Assembly (NCBI RefSeq): GCF_014195535.1
Contig: NZ_JACIBY010000007.1
Coordinates: 62,001-126,000, forward strand
Length of the DNA stretch: 64,000 bases
Source: Runella defluvii
GTDB lineage: Bacteria > Bacteroidota > Bacteroidia > Cytophagales > Spirosomataceae
Direction of reading: 5' to 3'
Both the position numbers and the translations under genes were made by a program. Shown in pieces: positions 1-7,779 of this stretch (positions are counted from its first letter, which is position 1; each line of letters opens with the position of its first letter). Below the pieces are notes generated by a model. The model was given only the letters and a program-made list of their open reading frames with translations, was not told the DNA's origin and made no database searches.

Positions 1-2
1 AA

Positions 3-1109
3 GAAGCAGTAAAAGCAACCACCGATTTTTTGCCGCTCAACGGGACTGATTATGTGGAGCTGTATGTCGGAAATTCCAAGCAAGCAGCCCATTTTTTTCA
101 GACAGCTTTTGGTTTTCAACCCTTGGCGTATGCAGGTTTAGAAACGGGCCTTCGCGACCGTGAGTCGTACGTGTTGGTACAAGATAAAATTCGATTGGTA
201 CTGACGTCGCCGCTTCAGGGTGGTACCGAAATCGGGAAACACCTCGACAAGCACGGCGATGGTATTAAAGTGGTCGCTTTGTGGGTGGACGATGCACACT
301 ATTCGTTTGAAGAAACCGTCCGCCGTGGAGCAAAACCCTATTTTGAACCCGTAGTGGAAGAAGATGCGTTTGGGAAAGTGGTACGTTCGGGTATTCATAC
401 GTATGGAGATACCGTTCATATTTTTGTGGAAAGAAGTCAATACAAAGGTGTTTTCTTACCAGGTTTTAAGTCGTGGAATCCTGCCTATCGCCCCGCCGAA
501 ATTGGCCTAAAATACGTGGATCACATGGTAGGAAATGTGGGTTGGAACGAAATGTTACCTTGGGTGAATTTTTATGCCAATGTAATGGGTTTCAATCAGT
601 TGGTGTCGTTTGATGACAAAGACATTTCGACCGATTACACCGCACTGATGAGTAAAGTAATGAGCAACGGCAACGGACGAATCAAATTCCCCATCAACGA
701 ACCTGCCGAAGGAAAGAAAAAATCGCAGGTAGAAGAATACCTAGATTTTTACGGTGGAGCAGGGGTGCAGCATATTGCGGTGGCTACTGATAATATCATC
801 GAAACGGTGACCGAATTGCAAAACCGTGGCATTGAATTTCTACGCGTGCCCACTACCTATTACGATGATTTGCTGTCGCGCGTGGGTCACATTGATGAAG
901 ACCTAGCACCTTTACGCAAGTTAGGAATCTTAGTGGACCGCGACGACGAGGGGTATTTACTCCAAATTTTCACCAAACCTATTATGCCTCGCCCGACCCT
1001 GTTTTTTGAAATTATTCAGCGCAAAGGGGCTAAGTCGTTTGGTAAAGGAAATTTTAAGGCGCTGTTTGAGGCCATCGAGCGTGAGCAAGAATTAAGAGGA
1101 ACGTTGTAG
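3..1109 (+). CDS. hpd: 4-hydroxyphenylpyruvate dioxygenase, 5' end cut by the window
   Basis: Fe(II) dioxygenase of tyrosine breakdown that turns 4-hydroxyphenylpyruvate into homogentisate in the cytoplasm. The frame is open back to base 3 and reads EAVKATTDFLPLNGTDY, so the TTG at 30 is not the start; the true start lies upstream of the window. The two-domain vicinal-oxygen-chelate fold is evident, with the expected metal ligands: the His of VDHMVGNV, the His of VQHIAVATDN and the Glu of FFEIIQRKG near the C-terminus. Eighteen bases separate it from phhA, which makes its substrate precursor tyrosine, so the two form a Phe/Tyr catabolic operon. Family identity is very secure. Confidence 0.96.
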   Translation, partial: EAVKATTDFLPLNGTDYVELYVGNSKQAAHFFQTAFGFQPLAYAGLETGLRDRESYVLVQDKIRLVLTSPLQGGTEIGKHLDKHGDGIKVVALWVDDAHYSFEETVRRGAKPYFEPVVEEDAFGKVVRSGIHTYGDTVHIFVERSQYKGVFLPGFKSWNPAYRPAEIGLKYVDHMVGNVGWNEMLPWVNFYANVMGFNQLVSFDDKDISTDYTALMSKVMSNGNGRIKFPINEPAEGKKKSQVEEYLDFYGGAGVQHIAVATDNIIETVTELQNRGIEFLRVPTTYYDDLLSRVGHIDEDLAPLRKLGILVDRDDEGYLLQIFTKPIMPRPTLFFEIIQRKGAKSFGKGNFKALFEAIEREQELRGTL

Positions 1110-1127
1110 CACCTAACAGGTAAAACA

Positions 1128-1853
1128 ATGCAACAGGACTTTAATAACTATTCGCCCAGCGATCACCAAGTGTGGAGGACGTTGTTTGAGCGGCAGATGG
1201 AACAATTGCCGCTCATGGCGAGCAAAACATACCTAGAAGGAATCAAAAAAGTGGGATTTGTCGCCGACCGTATCCCTAATTTTGAAACCGAAACCAATCC
1301 CCGACTACGGGCGCTGACGGGTTGGGAGGTGGAGCCTGTGACGGGTTTGATTCCCAAACGTGATTTTTTTGAATTATTGGCCAACCAAAAATTCCCCGCT
1401 TCGACTTGGCTACGTACGCCCGAGCAGTTGGATTATTTGGAAGAGCCCGATATGTTTCACGATACGTTTGGACACGTTCCGCTGTTGGCGCACCAGCCGT
1501 TTTGTGATTTTATGTCGGAGTTAAGTAAAGTGGCATTGCGGTGGCTCGACGTCCCCGAAGCCATTGAGCAAATCGGTAGTTTGTATTGGTACACCGTGGA
1601 GTTTGGGTTGATAGAAGAAGAAAACCGACTCAAAATTTACGGAGGGGGTATTTTGTCTTCGATTGGGGAAAGTACCTATTGTCTCCGCGCGGATGTTCCC
1701 AAAATTCGTTTTGATGTAAGAGAGCTTTTAGCCGCTTCTTACCACATCGACCGATTTCAAGACCATTATTTTGTCATAAATTCTTTCGATGAATTGTATC
1801 GTTCAGTGCCTGATATTGAGGATGTTTTAACGGAAATGCACTTTTTGGTGTAA
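1128..1853 (+). CDS. phhA: phenylalanine 4-monooxygenase
   Basis: Pterin-dependent aromatic amino acid hydroxylase converting phenylalanine to tyrosine. The iron-binding motif HDTFGHVPLL gives two His ligands, and the Glu of YWYTVEFGL is the third. At 241 aa it is a bacterial single-domain enzyme without the ACT regulatory domain of animal enzymes. It lies directly behind hpd, so the pair would feed Phe through Tyr and, after transamination, into homogentisate. No pterin-recycling dehydratase is seen nearby. The gene ends just before the promoter of the tRNA pair. Confidence 0.95.
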   Translation: MQQDFNNYSPSDHQVWRTLFERQMEQLPLMASKTYLEGIKKVGFVADRIPNFETETNPRLRALTGWEVEPVTGLIPKRDFFELLANQKFPASTWLRTPEQLDYLEEPDMFHDTFGHVPLLAHQPFCDFMSELSKVALRWLDVPEAIEQIGSLYWYTVEFGLIEEENRLKIYGGGILSSIGESTYCLRADVPKIRFDVRELLAASYHIDRFQDHYFVINSFDELYRSVPDIEDVLTEMHFLV

Positions 1854-1880
1854 AAAAATATAAGTTTTTTTGCGAAAAAA

Positions 1881-1913
1881 TTTGTTTTAAATATTTCAGA
1901 ACCGCTATATTTG
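1881..1913 (+). promoter_or_regulatory. promoter of the tRNA-Ser/tRNA-Pro unit
   Basis: TTTG at 1881-1884, a 21-base spacer and TATATTTG at 1906-1913 match the Bacteroidota housekeeping promoter (TTTG, about 19-21 bases, TAnnTTTG). It sits in the gap after phhA, about 55 bases before tRNA-Ser. Confidence 0.7.
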
Positions 1914-1968
1914 CGCCTCGATAAACGACAAACCAACGCGGTTTTAACTTATCGTTCAGCCTTTAAAC

Positions 1969-2055
1969 GGAGAGATGGGTGAGTGGCTGAAACCAGCAGT
2001 TTGCTAAACTGCCGTACTCGCAAGGGTACCGAGGGTTCGAATCCCTCTCCCTCCG
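1969..2055 (+). tRNA. tRNA-Ser (GCT)
   Basis: Class II tRNA with a long variable arm. The anticodon stem GCAGT/ACTGC encloses loop TTGCTAA, giving anticodon GCT. The T arm is GAGGG-TTCGAAT-CCCTC. The acceptor stem pairs GGAGAGA with TCCCTCC with one A-C mismatch, and the discriminator is G. CCA is not encoded. Confidence 0.93.
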
Positions 2056-2076
2056 CTTGCTTGAAATAGCAGGAAT

Positions 2077-2151
2077 CGGGATGTAGCGTAGTCCGGTCAT
2101 CGCGCCTGGTTTGGGACCAGGAGGTCGCAAGTTCGAATCTTGCCATCCCGA
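2077..2151 (+). tRNA. tRNA-Pro (TGG)
   Basis: Acceptor stem CGGGATG/CATCCCG is perfect. The anticodon stem CCTGG/CCAGG holds loop TTTGGGA with anticodon TGG. The T loop is TTCGAAT and the discriminator is A. It lies 21 bases after tRNA-Ser and shares its promoter and the terminator at 2153-2184. CCA is not encoded. Confidence 0.95.
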
Positions 2152-2152
2152 C

Positions 2153-2184
2153 AAAAAAGCCTTCCAACTTGGAAGGCTTTTTTA
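2153..2184 (+). terminator. terminator of the tRNA unit
   Basis: Stem GCCTTCC/GGAAGGC (2159-2165 with 2171-2177) around a 5-base loop, preceded by an A run and followed by a T run: a typical intrinsic terminator. Confidence 0.85.
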
Positions 2185-2201
2185 TTTTCTATAGCTTCAT
2201 T

Positions 2202-2317
2202 TTTTACCCGCAGAAACCCCCTAAATAATACAACCGCAGATGGACGCTGACAGAAGACTTAATAAGTTTTTTCAGCGCCCATCTGCGGGTTAAATCTGCG
2301 AAAGTCTGCGGGTAAAA
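2202..2317. repeat. nested palindromic intergenic element
   Basis: Two nested inverted repeats. The outer arms TTTTACCCGCAGA (2202-2214) and TCTGCGGGTAAAA (2305-2317) are a perfect 13-bp match. The inner arms at 2233-2250 and 2272-2290 pair over about 18 bp with one bulge and one mismatch. The word CTGCG or its complement recurs throughout. This looks like a REP/MITE-type intergenic repeat. The stretch 2152-2517 holds only this element and the tRNA terminator. Confidence 0.6.
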
Positions 2318-2517
2318 CTTTAACCAAACTTAGTAAATACGCTACTTGTTTATTTTTTGTTATTTGTAAAATATTGATTGTCAGTATTTTAAAAAATAAT
2401 TTCAAAGAAATTTCAAGAAAAATAATCCTCTTCAAATCTAAGCGCTGACCAATCGCCGTAAGTCTGTTTGTAATTCAACATTTGAACAATCCATAAAAAA
2501 ACCAAATTACAAACAGA

Positions 2518-3063
2518 ATGAAAAAGCTAGTAATGTTGCTCGTGTCAGCGTTTATTTTCAACGCATCTTTTGCACAAGAAAAAACAGTTGAAGTAGGTGG
2601 AGCTCCTATGTATCCGTCGAAAAACATCGTGCAAAATGCAGTTAATTCTAAAGACCACACGACGCTTGTCGCAGCCGTAAAAGCCGCTGGGTTGGTAGAA
2701 ACTTTGCAAAGTGCAGGTCCATTTACAGTTTTTGCTCCTACGAATGCTGCTTTTGACAAATTGCCTGCGGGAACGGTAGAAACACTCGTAAAACCTGAAA
2801 ATAAAGGTACGCTCACTACAGTGTTGACTTATCACGTAGTGGCAGGGAAAATGGATTCAAAAGCAATTGCAGCTGCTATCAAAGCAGGAGGCGGAACGGC
2901 TACGTTCAAAACTGTACAAGGTGGAACGTTAAAGGCAATGATGAAAGGGAAAAAATTGGTTCTTACTGATGAAAAAGGAGGTATGTCAACAGTAACAATC
3001 AAAGACGTGTATCAAAGCAACGGCGTGATTCATGTTATTGACACAGTCGTAATGCCAGGATAG
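2518..3063 (+). CDS. secreted fasciclin-domain protein
   Basis: 181 aa with a signal peptide (MKKLVMLLVSAFIFNASFAQ) followed by one FAS1 domain. The conserved FAS1 segments are visible: GPFTVFAPTNAAFDKLPAG and TYHVVAGKMDS, ending with NGVIHVIDTVVMP. FAS1 proteins are extracytoplasmic adhesion or binding modules; the ligand cannot be told from sequence. The gene stands alone, with the nested palindrome upstream and a strong terminator downstream. Confidence 0.9.
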   Translation: MKKLVMLLVSAFIFNASFAQEKTVEVGGAPMYPSKNIVQNAVNSKDHTTLVAAVKAAGLVETLQSAGPFTVFAPTNAAFDKLPAGTVETLVKPENKGTLTTVLTYHVVAGKMDSKAIAAAIKAGGGTATFKTVQGGTLKAMMKGKKLVLTDEKGGMSTVTIKDVYQSNGVIHVIDTVVMPG

Positions 3064-3095
3064 GTAAGTGCGGATGGTTGGCTTACGGCCTGCGA

Positions 3096-3123
3096 GCGGT
3101 GGATAATTTCCACCGCTTTTTTT
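3096..3123 (+). terminator. terminator after the fasciclin gene
   Basis: GCGGTGGA/TCCACCGC stem (3096-3103 with 3109-3116), 5-base loop, followed by seven T. Confidence 0.85.
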
Positions 3124-3135
3124 ATTTTGTGCCAA

Positions 3136-3612
3136 CTAAAACAAACTTCCCTGCAATCCTCCCTTTTCAAATTCAATAAGCCATTTTTTGCGCCAAAGTC
3201 CACCTGCATAACCCGTAAGACTACCGTCGGAGCCAATGATGCGGTGGCAGGGCACAATGAGCCAAATGGGGTTTTTGCCATTGGCAGCCGCCACGGCACG
3301 AATGGCTTTTTCGTCGCCTAGTTGCCGAGAAAGTGCTAAATAAGAAGTGGTTCGGCCAAAAGGGACAAGGAGTAAGTCCTGCCAAACGCGTCGTTGAAAT
3401 TCGGTTCCTTTGGGATTTAGCTTTAGGTCAAAAACTTGACGTTTCCCTTCAAAGTATTCTTTTAATTGGACTACACAGCTCTGAACTACCTCACAGGTTG
3501 GGGCTTCGACGGCAGGAAAGGCATCGTTGGTAATGGTCACTTTTTGGATGCCGTCGTCGTCACCTTCAATGTGAGCTACTCCGAGGGGCGTTTGCAAATA
3601 CGCAATAGACAT
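3136..3612 (-). CDS. ogt: methylated-DNA-protein-cysteine methyltransferase
   Basis: Suicide repair protein that moves the alkyl group of O6-alkylguanine in DNA to its own cysteine. The active-site motif PCHR lies in WLIVPCHRIIGSDGSL, followed by TGYAGGLWRKKWLI, both diagnostic. The ATG at 3612 gives 158 aa starting MSIAYLQTPLG, the family's usual length. The frame is open further upstream, but that part would read backwards through the divergent aminotransferase gene and resembles nothing. It is transcribed away from the aminotransferase gene. Confidence 0.94.
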   Translation of the reverse strand: MSIAYLQTPLGVAHIEGDDDGIQKVTITNDAFPAVEAPTCEVVQSCVVQLKEYFEGKRQVFDLKLNPKGTEFQRRVWQDLLLVPFGRTTSYLALSRQLGDEKAIRAVAAANGKNPIWLIVPCHRIIGSDGSLTGYAGGLWRKKWLIEFEKGGLQGSLF

Positions 3613-3665
3613 GGGTTGTAGTTGATAAAATTGAAATAAAAATAGGTTTTTTTTGCATATAATCG

Positions 3666-3673
3666 TAATTTTG
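3666..3673 (+). promoter_or_regulatory. -7 element of the aminotransferase promoter
   Basis: TAATTTTG fits TAnnTTTG and lies 27 bases before the ATG at 3701. No TTTG was found at the usual 19-21 base distance, so only half of the promoter is supported. Confidence 0.45.
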
Positions 3674-3700
3674 CGCGCAAATTTTTTAAAACAACTTACT

Positions 3701-4918
3701 ATGTCTGCTGTTGTAGAAACGGCCAGTGTTTTGGCCGACCGCATTAACGCGTTAGAAGAGTCTTCTACGTTGGGAATGACCAAAAAAGCGCGCGAACTCG
3801 CCGCACAAGGTCATAAAGTGATTAGCTTGAGCGTTGGTGAGCCCGACTTCAAGACCCCCAAGCACATCTGCGAAGCTGCAAAGCAAGCCATCGACGAAGG
3901 CTATCACGGCTATTCGCCAGTGGCAGGTTATGCCGATTTGCGCAAAGCCATTGCTGATAAGTTTAAGAACGAGAATAATATAAATTGGAAACCTGAAAAT
4001 ATCGTGGTTTCAACGGGGGCGAAGCATTCGTTGGCTAACGTAATTCAGGTATTGGTAAACCCAGGCGACGAAGTGGTGATTTTGTCTCCATATTGGGTGA
4101 GCTATTCCGAAATGGTGAAGTTGGCGGAAGGGAAATCGGTGATTGTGGATGGTAGCTTTGAAAATGATTTTAAAGTAACACCTGAGCAATTGGAAGCGGC
4201 CATCACGAGCCGTACCAAAGTAGTAATGTTTGCTTCTCCAAATAACCCAACGGGTTCGGTATATAGCGAAGAAGAACTTCGTGCGTTGGCAGCGGTGATT
4301 GCAAAATACGAAAATGTGTATGTATTGGCCGACGAAATCTACGAATACATCAACTTTACACCACAAGGTCACTTTAGCATTGGCTCAGTAGCCGAAATCC
4401 ACGACCGTGTGGTTACGGTTAACGGAGTAGCCAAAGGGTATGCCATGACAGGATGGCGCATTGGTTACATCGGTGCTGCTAAATGGATTGCCGATGGGGT
4501 AGAAAAATTGCAAGGCCAAGTAACTTCAGGAACGGGTTCAATTTCACAGCGTGCTGCGTTGGCTGCCATCACAGGCCCTAAAGATGCCGCCAAAGAAATG
4601 TGCGAAGCCTACGACCGTCGCCGTCATTTGGTGGTTGGTTTGTTGAAAGAAATTCCAGGATTCAAAGTAAATATGCCACAAGGTGCGTTTTATGCGTTCC
4701 CTGACATTAGCTATTATTTCGGTAAAACGGATGGTAAAACGGCCATCAACGACTCGGATGATTTCTGCATGTGGTTGTTGAACGAAGCGTTCGTAGCCAC
4801 AGTTGCAGGTTCTGGTTTTGGAGCACCAAACTGTATGCGTATCTCAACGGCTGCTTCGGACGAAAACTTAACCGAAGCATGTCGTCGTATTGCAGAAGCC
4901 GTAGCAAAATTGTATTAG
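3701..4918 (+). CDS. class I/II pyridoxal-phosphate aminotransferase (aspartate aminotransferase type)
   Basis: 405 aa, fold type I PLP enzyme. Visible features are LSVGEPDFKTP near the N-terminus, ASPNNPTGSVYSEEEL, the DEIYEYI segment (PLP-binding Asp), and the Schiff-base lysine in NGVAKGYAMTGWRIGY. This is the AspB/AspC-I gamma subgroup, usually aspartate:2-oxoglutarate transaminase, but prephenate or aromatic substrates are possible. The ATG at 3701 is chosen because it follows a -7 box by 27 bases and gives the normal N-terminus; the longer frame from 3653 would start upstream of that box. Confidence 0.92.
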   Translation: MSAVVETASVLADRINALEESSTLGMTKKARELAAQGHKVISLSVGEPDFKTPKHICEAAKQAIDEGYHGYSPVAGYADLRKAIADKFKNENNINWKPENIVVSTGAKHSLANVIQVLVNPGDEVVILSPYWVSYSEMVKLAEGKSVIVDGSFENDFKVTPEQLEAAITSRTKVVMFASPNNPTGSVYSEEELRALAAVIAKYENVYVLADEIYEYINFTPQGHFSIGSVAEIHDRVVTVNGVAKGYAMTGWRIGYIGAAKWIADGVEKLQGQVTSGTGSISQRAALAAITGPKDAAKEMCEAYDRRRHLVVGLLKEIPGFKVNMPQGAFYAFPDISYYFGKTDGKTAINDSDDFCMWLLNEAFVATVAGSGFGAPNCMRISTAASDENLTEACRRIAEAVAKLY

Positions 4919-4948
4919 TCACAAACTGCGACTGACGAAAATAGGTGT

Positions 4949-4988
4949 ACCCCGAGAAAGCAAACGCGCTTTTTCGGGGTCTTTTTTT
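4949..4988 (+). terminator. terminator after the aminotransferase gene
   Basis: Inverted repeat ACCCCGA...TCGGGGT with additional inner AAAGC/GCTTT pairing, followed by CTTTTTTT. The DUF3817 gene converges on it, so it may act from both sides. Confidence 0.75.
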
Positions 4989-4989
4989 G

Positions 4990-5301
4990 CTATTGCTTTG
5001 GAAGCTTTTTAAGTATGGCTGAATCAATATAAAACGTACCAAAAGGAATAAAGCATGCCAATAAAACTTTCCAAGTTACTGTTCGGAAAGGCCAACGTTG
5101 TTCAAGGCTTATTTTGAGGGTACTAAAAACAAAAAGTACAAAAAGGATACCATGGACAGGGCCAATGGCTTTTACCCAACTTGGATTATGCGCTATGTAC
5201 TTGAGCGGGACCGCTACAAAAACGAGCAATAGTAGAGAAATACCTTCCAAAAAGGCAATAAGCCGTAACCGACCTACGGAGGTCGTGAAAAAAGAGCTCA
5301 T
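4990..5301 (-). CDS. DUF3817 family small membrane protein
   Basis: 103 aa with about three hydrophobic segments (SLLLLVFVAVPL, GPVHGILFVLFVF, VLLACFIPFGTF) and the GPVHG motif typical of DUF3817 (YdzA-like) proteins, whose function is unknown. The ATG at 5301 starts MSSFFTTSVGRLR; the longer frame to 5370 would run into the upstream gene. Ten bases separate it from the upstream membrane protein, so the two are probably co-transcribed. Confidence 0.8.
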   Translation of the reverse strand: MSSFFTTSVGRLRLIAFLEGISLLLLVFVAVPLKYIAHNPSWVKAIGPVHGILFVLFVFSTLKISLEQRWPFRTVTWKVLLACFIPFGTFYIDSAILKKLPKQ

Positions 5302-5311
5302 AATGTAAATG

Positions 5312-5776
5312 TTAGAAAGTTCTAAAAAGTGGTCGAGTAGAGAGCGGAGAAAATGGCCAAGGTATGGCAATAAAAATAACCAAGAGGGTCAATCCAAACC
5401 AGAAAAACATGGTTTTGAATTTATCGTGGTCGGTGACTTTTCGTTTTGCTAACGCCGAACCGATGGTGACAAGAACAACCGCGATAAACATTAGCAATGG
5501 ATGAATCAATCCGAAAAATGTTAAATCAATGTGTTGAAAACCCATTCGGATATGTTTCAAAAAATACATTGCCATCGGGCTTTCGCTGTAAATCCATAAG
5601 CCGAGCATCAACTGAATATGGGCCATAGTAGCTGTCCAATGCCGAAAAGCGTTATCGGCTCTTGTGAATGGACGGGGTTGGCGAATTCCTAAATAAGCCC
5701 TAATCAGGGAGATAACTAAGCTGGCGACGACCAACCAACGAACCGTGGAATGTAGAAATAAAAGAAGTGAGTACAT
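5312..5776 (-). CDS. four-helix membrane protein, cytochrome b-like
   Basis: 154 aa with four predicted membrane helices and several His near helix ends (LFLHSTVRW, FRHWTATMAHIQ, MGFQHIDLTFFGLIHPLLMF). This pattern resembles short Bacteroidota proteins often labelled cytochrome B, and the paired His could hold heme, but that is inference. It is the first gene of a two-gene unit with the DUF3817 protein. A -7 box TACTTTTG (5814-5821, minus strand) lies about 38 bases upstream of the start. Confidence 0.65.
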   Translation of the reverse strand: MYSLLLFLHSTVRWLVVASLVISLIRAYLGIRQPRPFTRADNAFRHWTATMAHIQLMLGLWIYSESPMAMYFLKHIRMGFQHIDLTFFGLIHPLLMFIAVVLVTIGSALAKRKVTDHDKFKTMFFWFGLTLLVIFIAIPWPFSPLSTRPLFRTF

Positions 5777-5813
5777 AAATCTTTTTTTGGCAAAGGTCGT
5801 TGCTAACCGAATA

Positions 5814-5821
5814 CAAAAGTA
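5814..5821 (-). promoter_or_regulatory. -7 element for the cytochrome b-like gene
   Basis: On the minus strand this reads TACTTTTG, a TAnnTTTG match in the 63-base gap between the AraC gene and the membrane protein gene. A TTTG (5846-5849) lies 24 bases upstream, wider than usual. Confidence 0.45.
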
Positions 5822-5839
5822 GGACGAGAAAAGCCGATA

Positions 5840-6748
5840 TTAGGACAAATCAATCCTTTTGCGAAACTCAAGCGGACTAATTCCTACGTATTTTTTAAAT
5901 AGCCTACTAAAATAAGAAGCGTCTAGTAAGCCAAGTTCGGTAGCAATTTCACTGATACTCAGTTTGCTTTGAAACAGGAGCACTTTGGCCTCCAGCACGA
6001 GCGTTTCATCAATCCATTTGGAGGGAGATTGGTTTGTAACATCACGAATAATTTTGTTGAGGTGGTTGGGGCTAACGTGGAGTAATTCGGCGTATTCACT
6101 CACAAGATGTTTACTGCGAATGTATTGATGTAAGAATGCTTTGAAGCGATTGGTTAGGTGCAAAGACGTCGTGCTTTTTCCTTGTGCCAGTGGTTGATAA
6201 GCCGTATTTAACTCGCACAGTGCCGCAATAAAATAGGGCTGAATCAACGAACTTCCCAAGCCGTATTGTTGGTATTCGAGCTGTACCCGTTGAAAAAGCA
6301 TTGCTAAAAAAGGGGCGCTTGACGGCTCTGGGCGAATGATGGGGTTGCCCCAAAGCGTAAGAAACTCAAATTGGTCAATCAGTTCTTTACTGCCAATTTT
6401 ACCAATGAGAAAATCACTGCTAAAAACAGCGATGTATCCTTGATTTTGCTCGTATTTGTCGTAGGAAAAGACCTGTCCAGCGGGTACAACAAGGCATTCG
6501 TTGGCTTGAATGCAAACATCGTGGAAGCCAATTTTCATGGTAGCTTCCCCTGACGTTAAGTAAATAAGCGAGTGCGTAGTGGAGCGAGAAGCGGGAACGG
6601 GTAATTTAGACAGTTTTATCAATTCTTGCACATCTACAATAAAGAAGCGCCCAAAGTCGGGGCGCATCATTTCTTGCAGCGGAGGCTCAGGCTCAAAATA
6701 CCTATCGACAAATTCGTAGGTCGAAAACGTTTTTATTTTTTTTGACAC
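5840..6748 (-). CDS. AraC family transcriptional regulator
   Basis: 302 aa. The N-terminal half is a cupin-like ligand domain (HSLIYLTSGEATMKIG, CLVVPAGQVFSYD). The C-terminal ~100 residues hold two helix-turn-helix units (SEYAELLHVSPNHLNKIIRD and ISEIATELGLLDASYFSRLF) ending in GISPLEFRK. The GTG at 6748 (MSKKIKTFSTYEF) is preferred. An ATG at 6787 is in frame, but it would overlap the end of the beta-lactamase-like gene by 25 bases and add an unlikely arginine-rich tail. It may regulate its neighbours; no operator was identified. Confidence 0.88.
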   Translation of the reverse strand: MSKKIKTFSTYEFVDRYFEPEPPLQEMMRPDFGRFFIVDVQELIKLSKLPVPASRSTTHSLIYLTSGEATMKIGFHDVCIQANECLVVPAGQVFSYDKYEQNQGYIAVFSSDFLIGKIGSKELIDQFEFLTLWGNPIIRPEPSSAPFLAMLFQRVQLEYQQYGLGSSLIQPYFIAALCELNTAYQPLAQGKSTTSLHLTNRFKAFLHQYIRSKHLVSEYAELLHVSPNHLNKIIRDVTNQSPSKWIDETLVLEAKVLLFQSKLSISEIATELGLLDASYFSRLFKKYVGISPLEFRKRIDLS

Positions 6749-6762
6749 GGCACTTGTCTCGT

Positions 6763-7716
6763 TTATTCGACGGCTTCTTGGTACCATTTTTCAAAATTGG
6801 CAGGAGCCTGCCAAGGGTGTTTTGGCTCGTAATAATTCCAAAGCGCTTTTGCTACCTTTCTAAGTAAAACATAACCAGCGTTATTGGAGGTCCAACTTTC
6901 GTCTTTGTTGTTTTTGGTAATGACACAATACACGTACTCTCCGTGAGGCGCATGAACCAAGACGGCTTCTGAGCGAGAGCGATTGACCGCGCCATTTTTA
7001 CAGGCCGTTTTGATTTCAGGGGGAAGTTGCGAAAGCCCTTCGCCGTCCCAATATTGGCGGGTTAAGTTGCGGTACATACGGTCGGAGGCGTCGGGGCTAA
7101 TGGCTTTTCCCGCCCGAATCATTGCAATGAGTTCGGCCATTTCGCGGGGACTGGTTTGTCCCCAGCCGTAACGCGTGCGGTTGGCTTCGCGGCCAGGGGT
7201 TCGCGAATTGACTCGGGTGGCCGTGAATCCGTTTTTGTCCAACCATTCGTTGATACTTTTGCCACCTCCCGCTAAGGCTTGACACCAAAGACTGCCTGTG
7301 TTGTCGCTGACGGTTTCCATGAGCATTACCACTTCGCTCAGCGGAATTTTTGCGCCGTCTTTGAGTGAGCCCACAATCCCATCGTCGTAGTGTAGCGAAT
7401 CTTTGTAGGTAAGAATGGCATTGTATTTTAACTCACCCTTACTGATTTTGTCAAACAACCCGCACTGAATCGGTACTTTAATCATGCTGGCGGTAGGAAA
7501 CAGCGTATCGGCATTGATTTCGACGATTTTGTTGGTTTTCAAATTCCGAACGTAAATCCCGACATCTCCCTCGTGTCCCTTGATGAGTTCTTGAAGAAGC
7601 GCCGTAAGTTTTTTGTCCACTTTGGGGTTACCAATTGCGGAAGGCTGAGCCGATGCTGTAATAATACCGCAAAGGCAAATGATGATAAGAAAGGAAAGGC
7701 GAGATGATGAAAACAT
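6763..7716 (-). CDS. class A beta-lactamase-like serine hydrolase
   Basis: 317 aa, exported (signal peptide ending TASAQ at residue 24). The class A layout is clear: SMIK at 77-80 (SxxK nucleophile), SDN at 137-139, and KNG at 240-242 where most enzymes have KTG or KSG. The omega-loop Glu is uncertain: the region reads TPGREANRTRYGWGQTSP rather than the usual ExxLN. It could be a true beta-lactamase or a penicillin-recognising amidase/esterase. The AraC gene follows immediately on the same strand. Confidence 0.82.
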   Translation of the reverse strand: MFSSSRLSFLIIICLCGIITASAQPSAIGNPKVDKKLTALLQELIKGHEGDVGIYVRNLKTNKIVEINADTLFPTASMIKVPIQCGLFDKISKGELKYNAILTYKDSLHYDDGIVGSLKDGAKIPLSEVVMLMETVSDNTGSLWCQALAGGGKSINEWLDKNGFTATRVNSRTPGREANRTRYGWGQTSPREMAELIAMIRAGKAISPDASDRMYRNLTRQYWDGEGLSQLPPEIKTACKNGAVNRSRSEAVLVHAPHGEYVYCVITKNNKDESWTSNNAGYVLLRKVAKALWNYYEPKHPWQAPANFEKWYQEAVE

Positions 7717-7749
7717 GGGTTGGTGTATTGGGAATTAAAGTGTGCTTTT

Positions 7750-7763
7750 GGTTGCTCACAACC
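7750..7763. repeat. GGTTGCTCACAACC hairpin
   Basis: GGTTG/CAACC stem around CTCA, extended weakly by flanking TTT/AAA. It lies in the gap between the D-lactate dehydrogenase and beta-lactamase genes. The identical 14-base word occurs at 28247-28260 inside the starch locus. Confidence 0.5.
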
Positions 7764-7779
7764 GAAATAGTGCGCTACG

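Noticed and set aside
1949-2167. Open frames antisense to the tRNA pair
   Set aside because: They cover the tRNA genes completely and resemble the spurious tRNA-derived proteins found in databases.
3631-3673. TTG placed exactly 32 bases before the -7 box in three promoters (aminotransferase, susC, TonB receptor)
   Set aside because: The usual distance is about 19-21 bases; a fourth TACTTTTG box (5814-5821) does not show it, and TTG is common, so it is probably coincidence.
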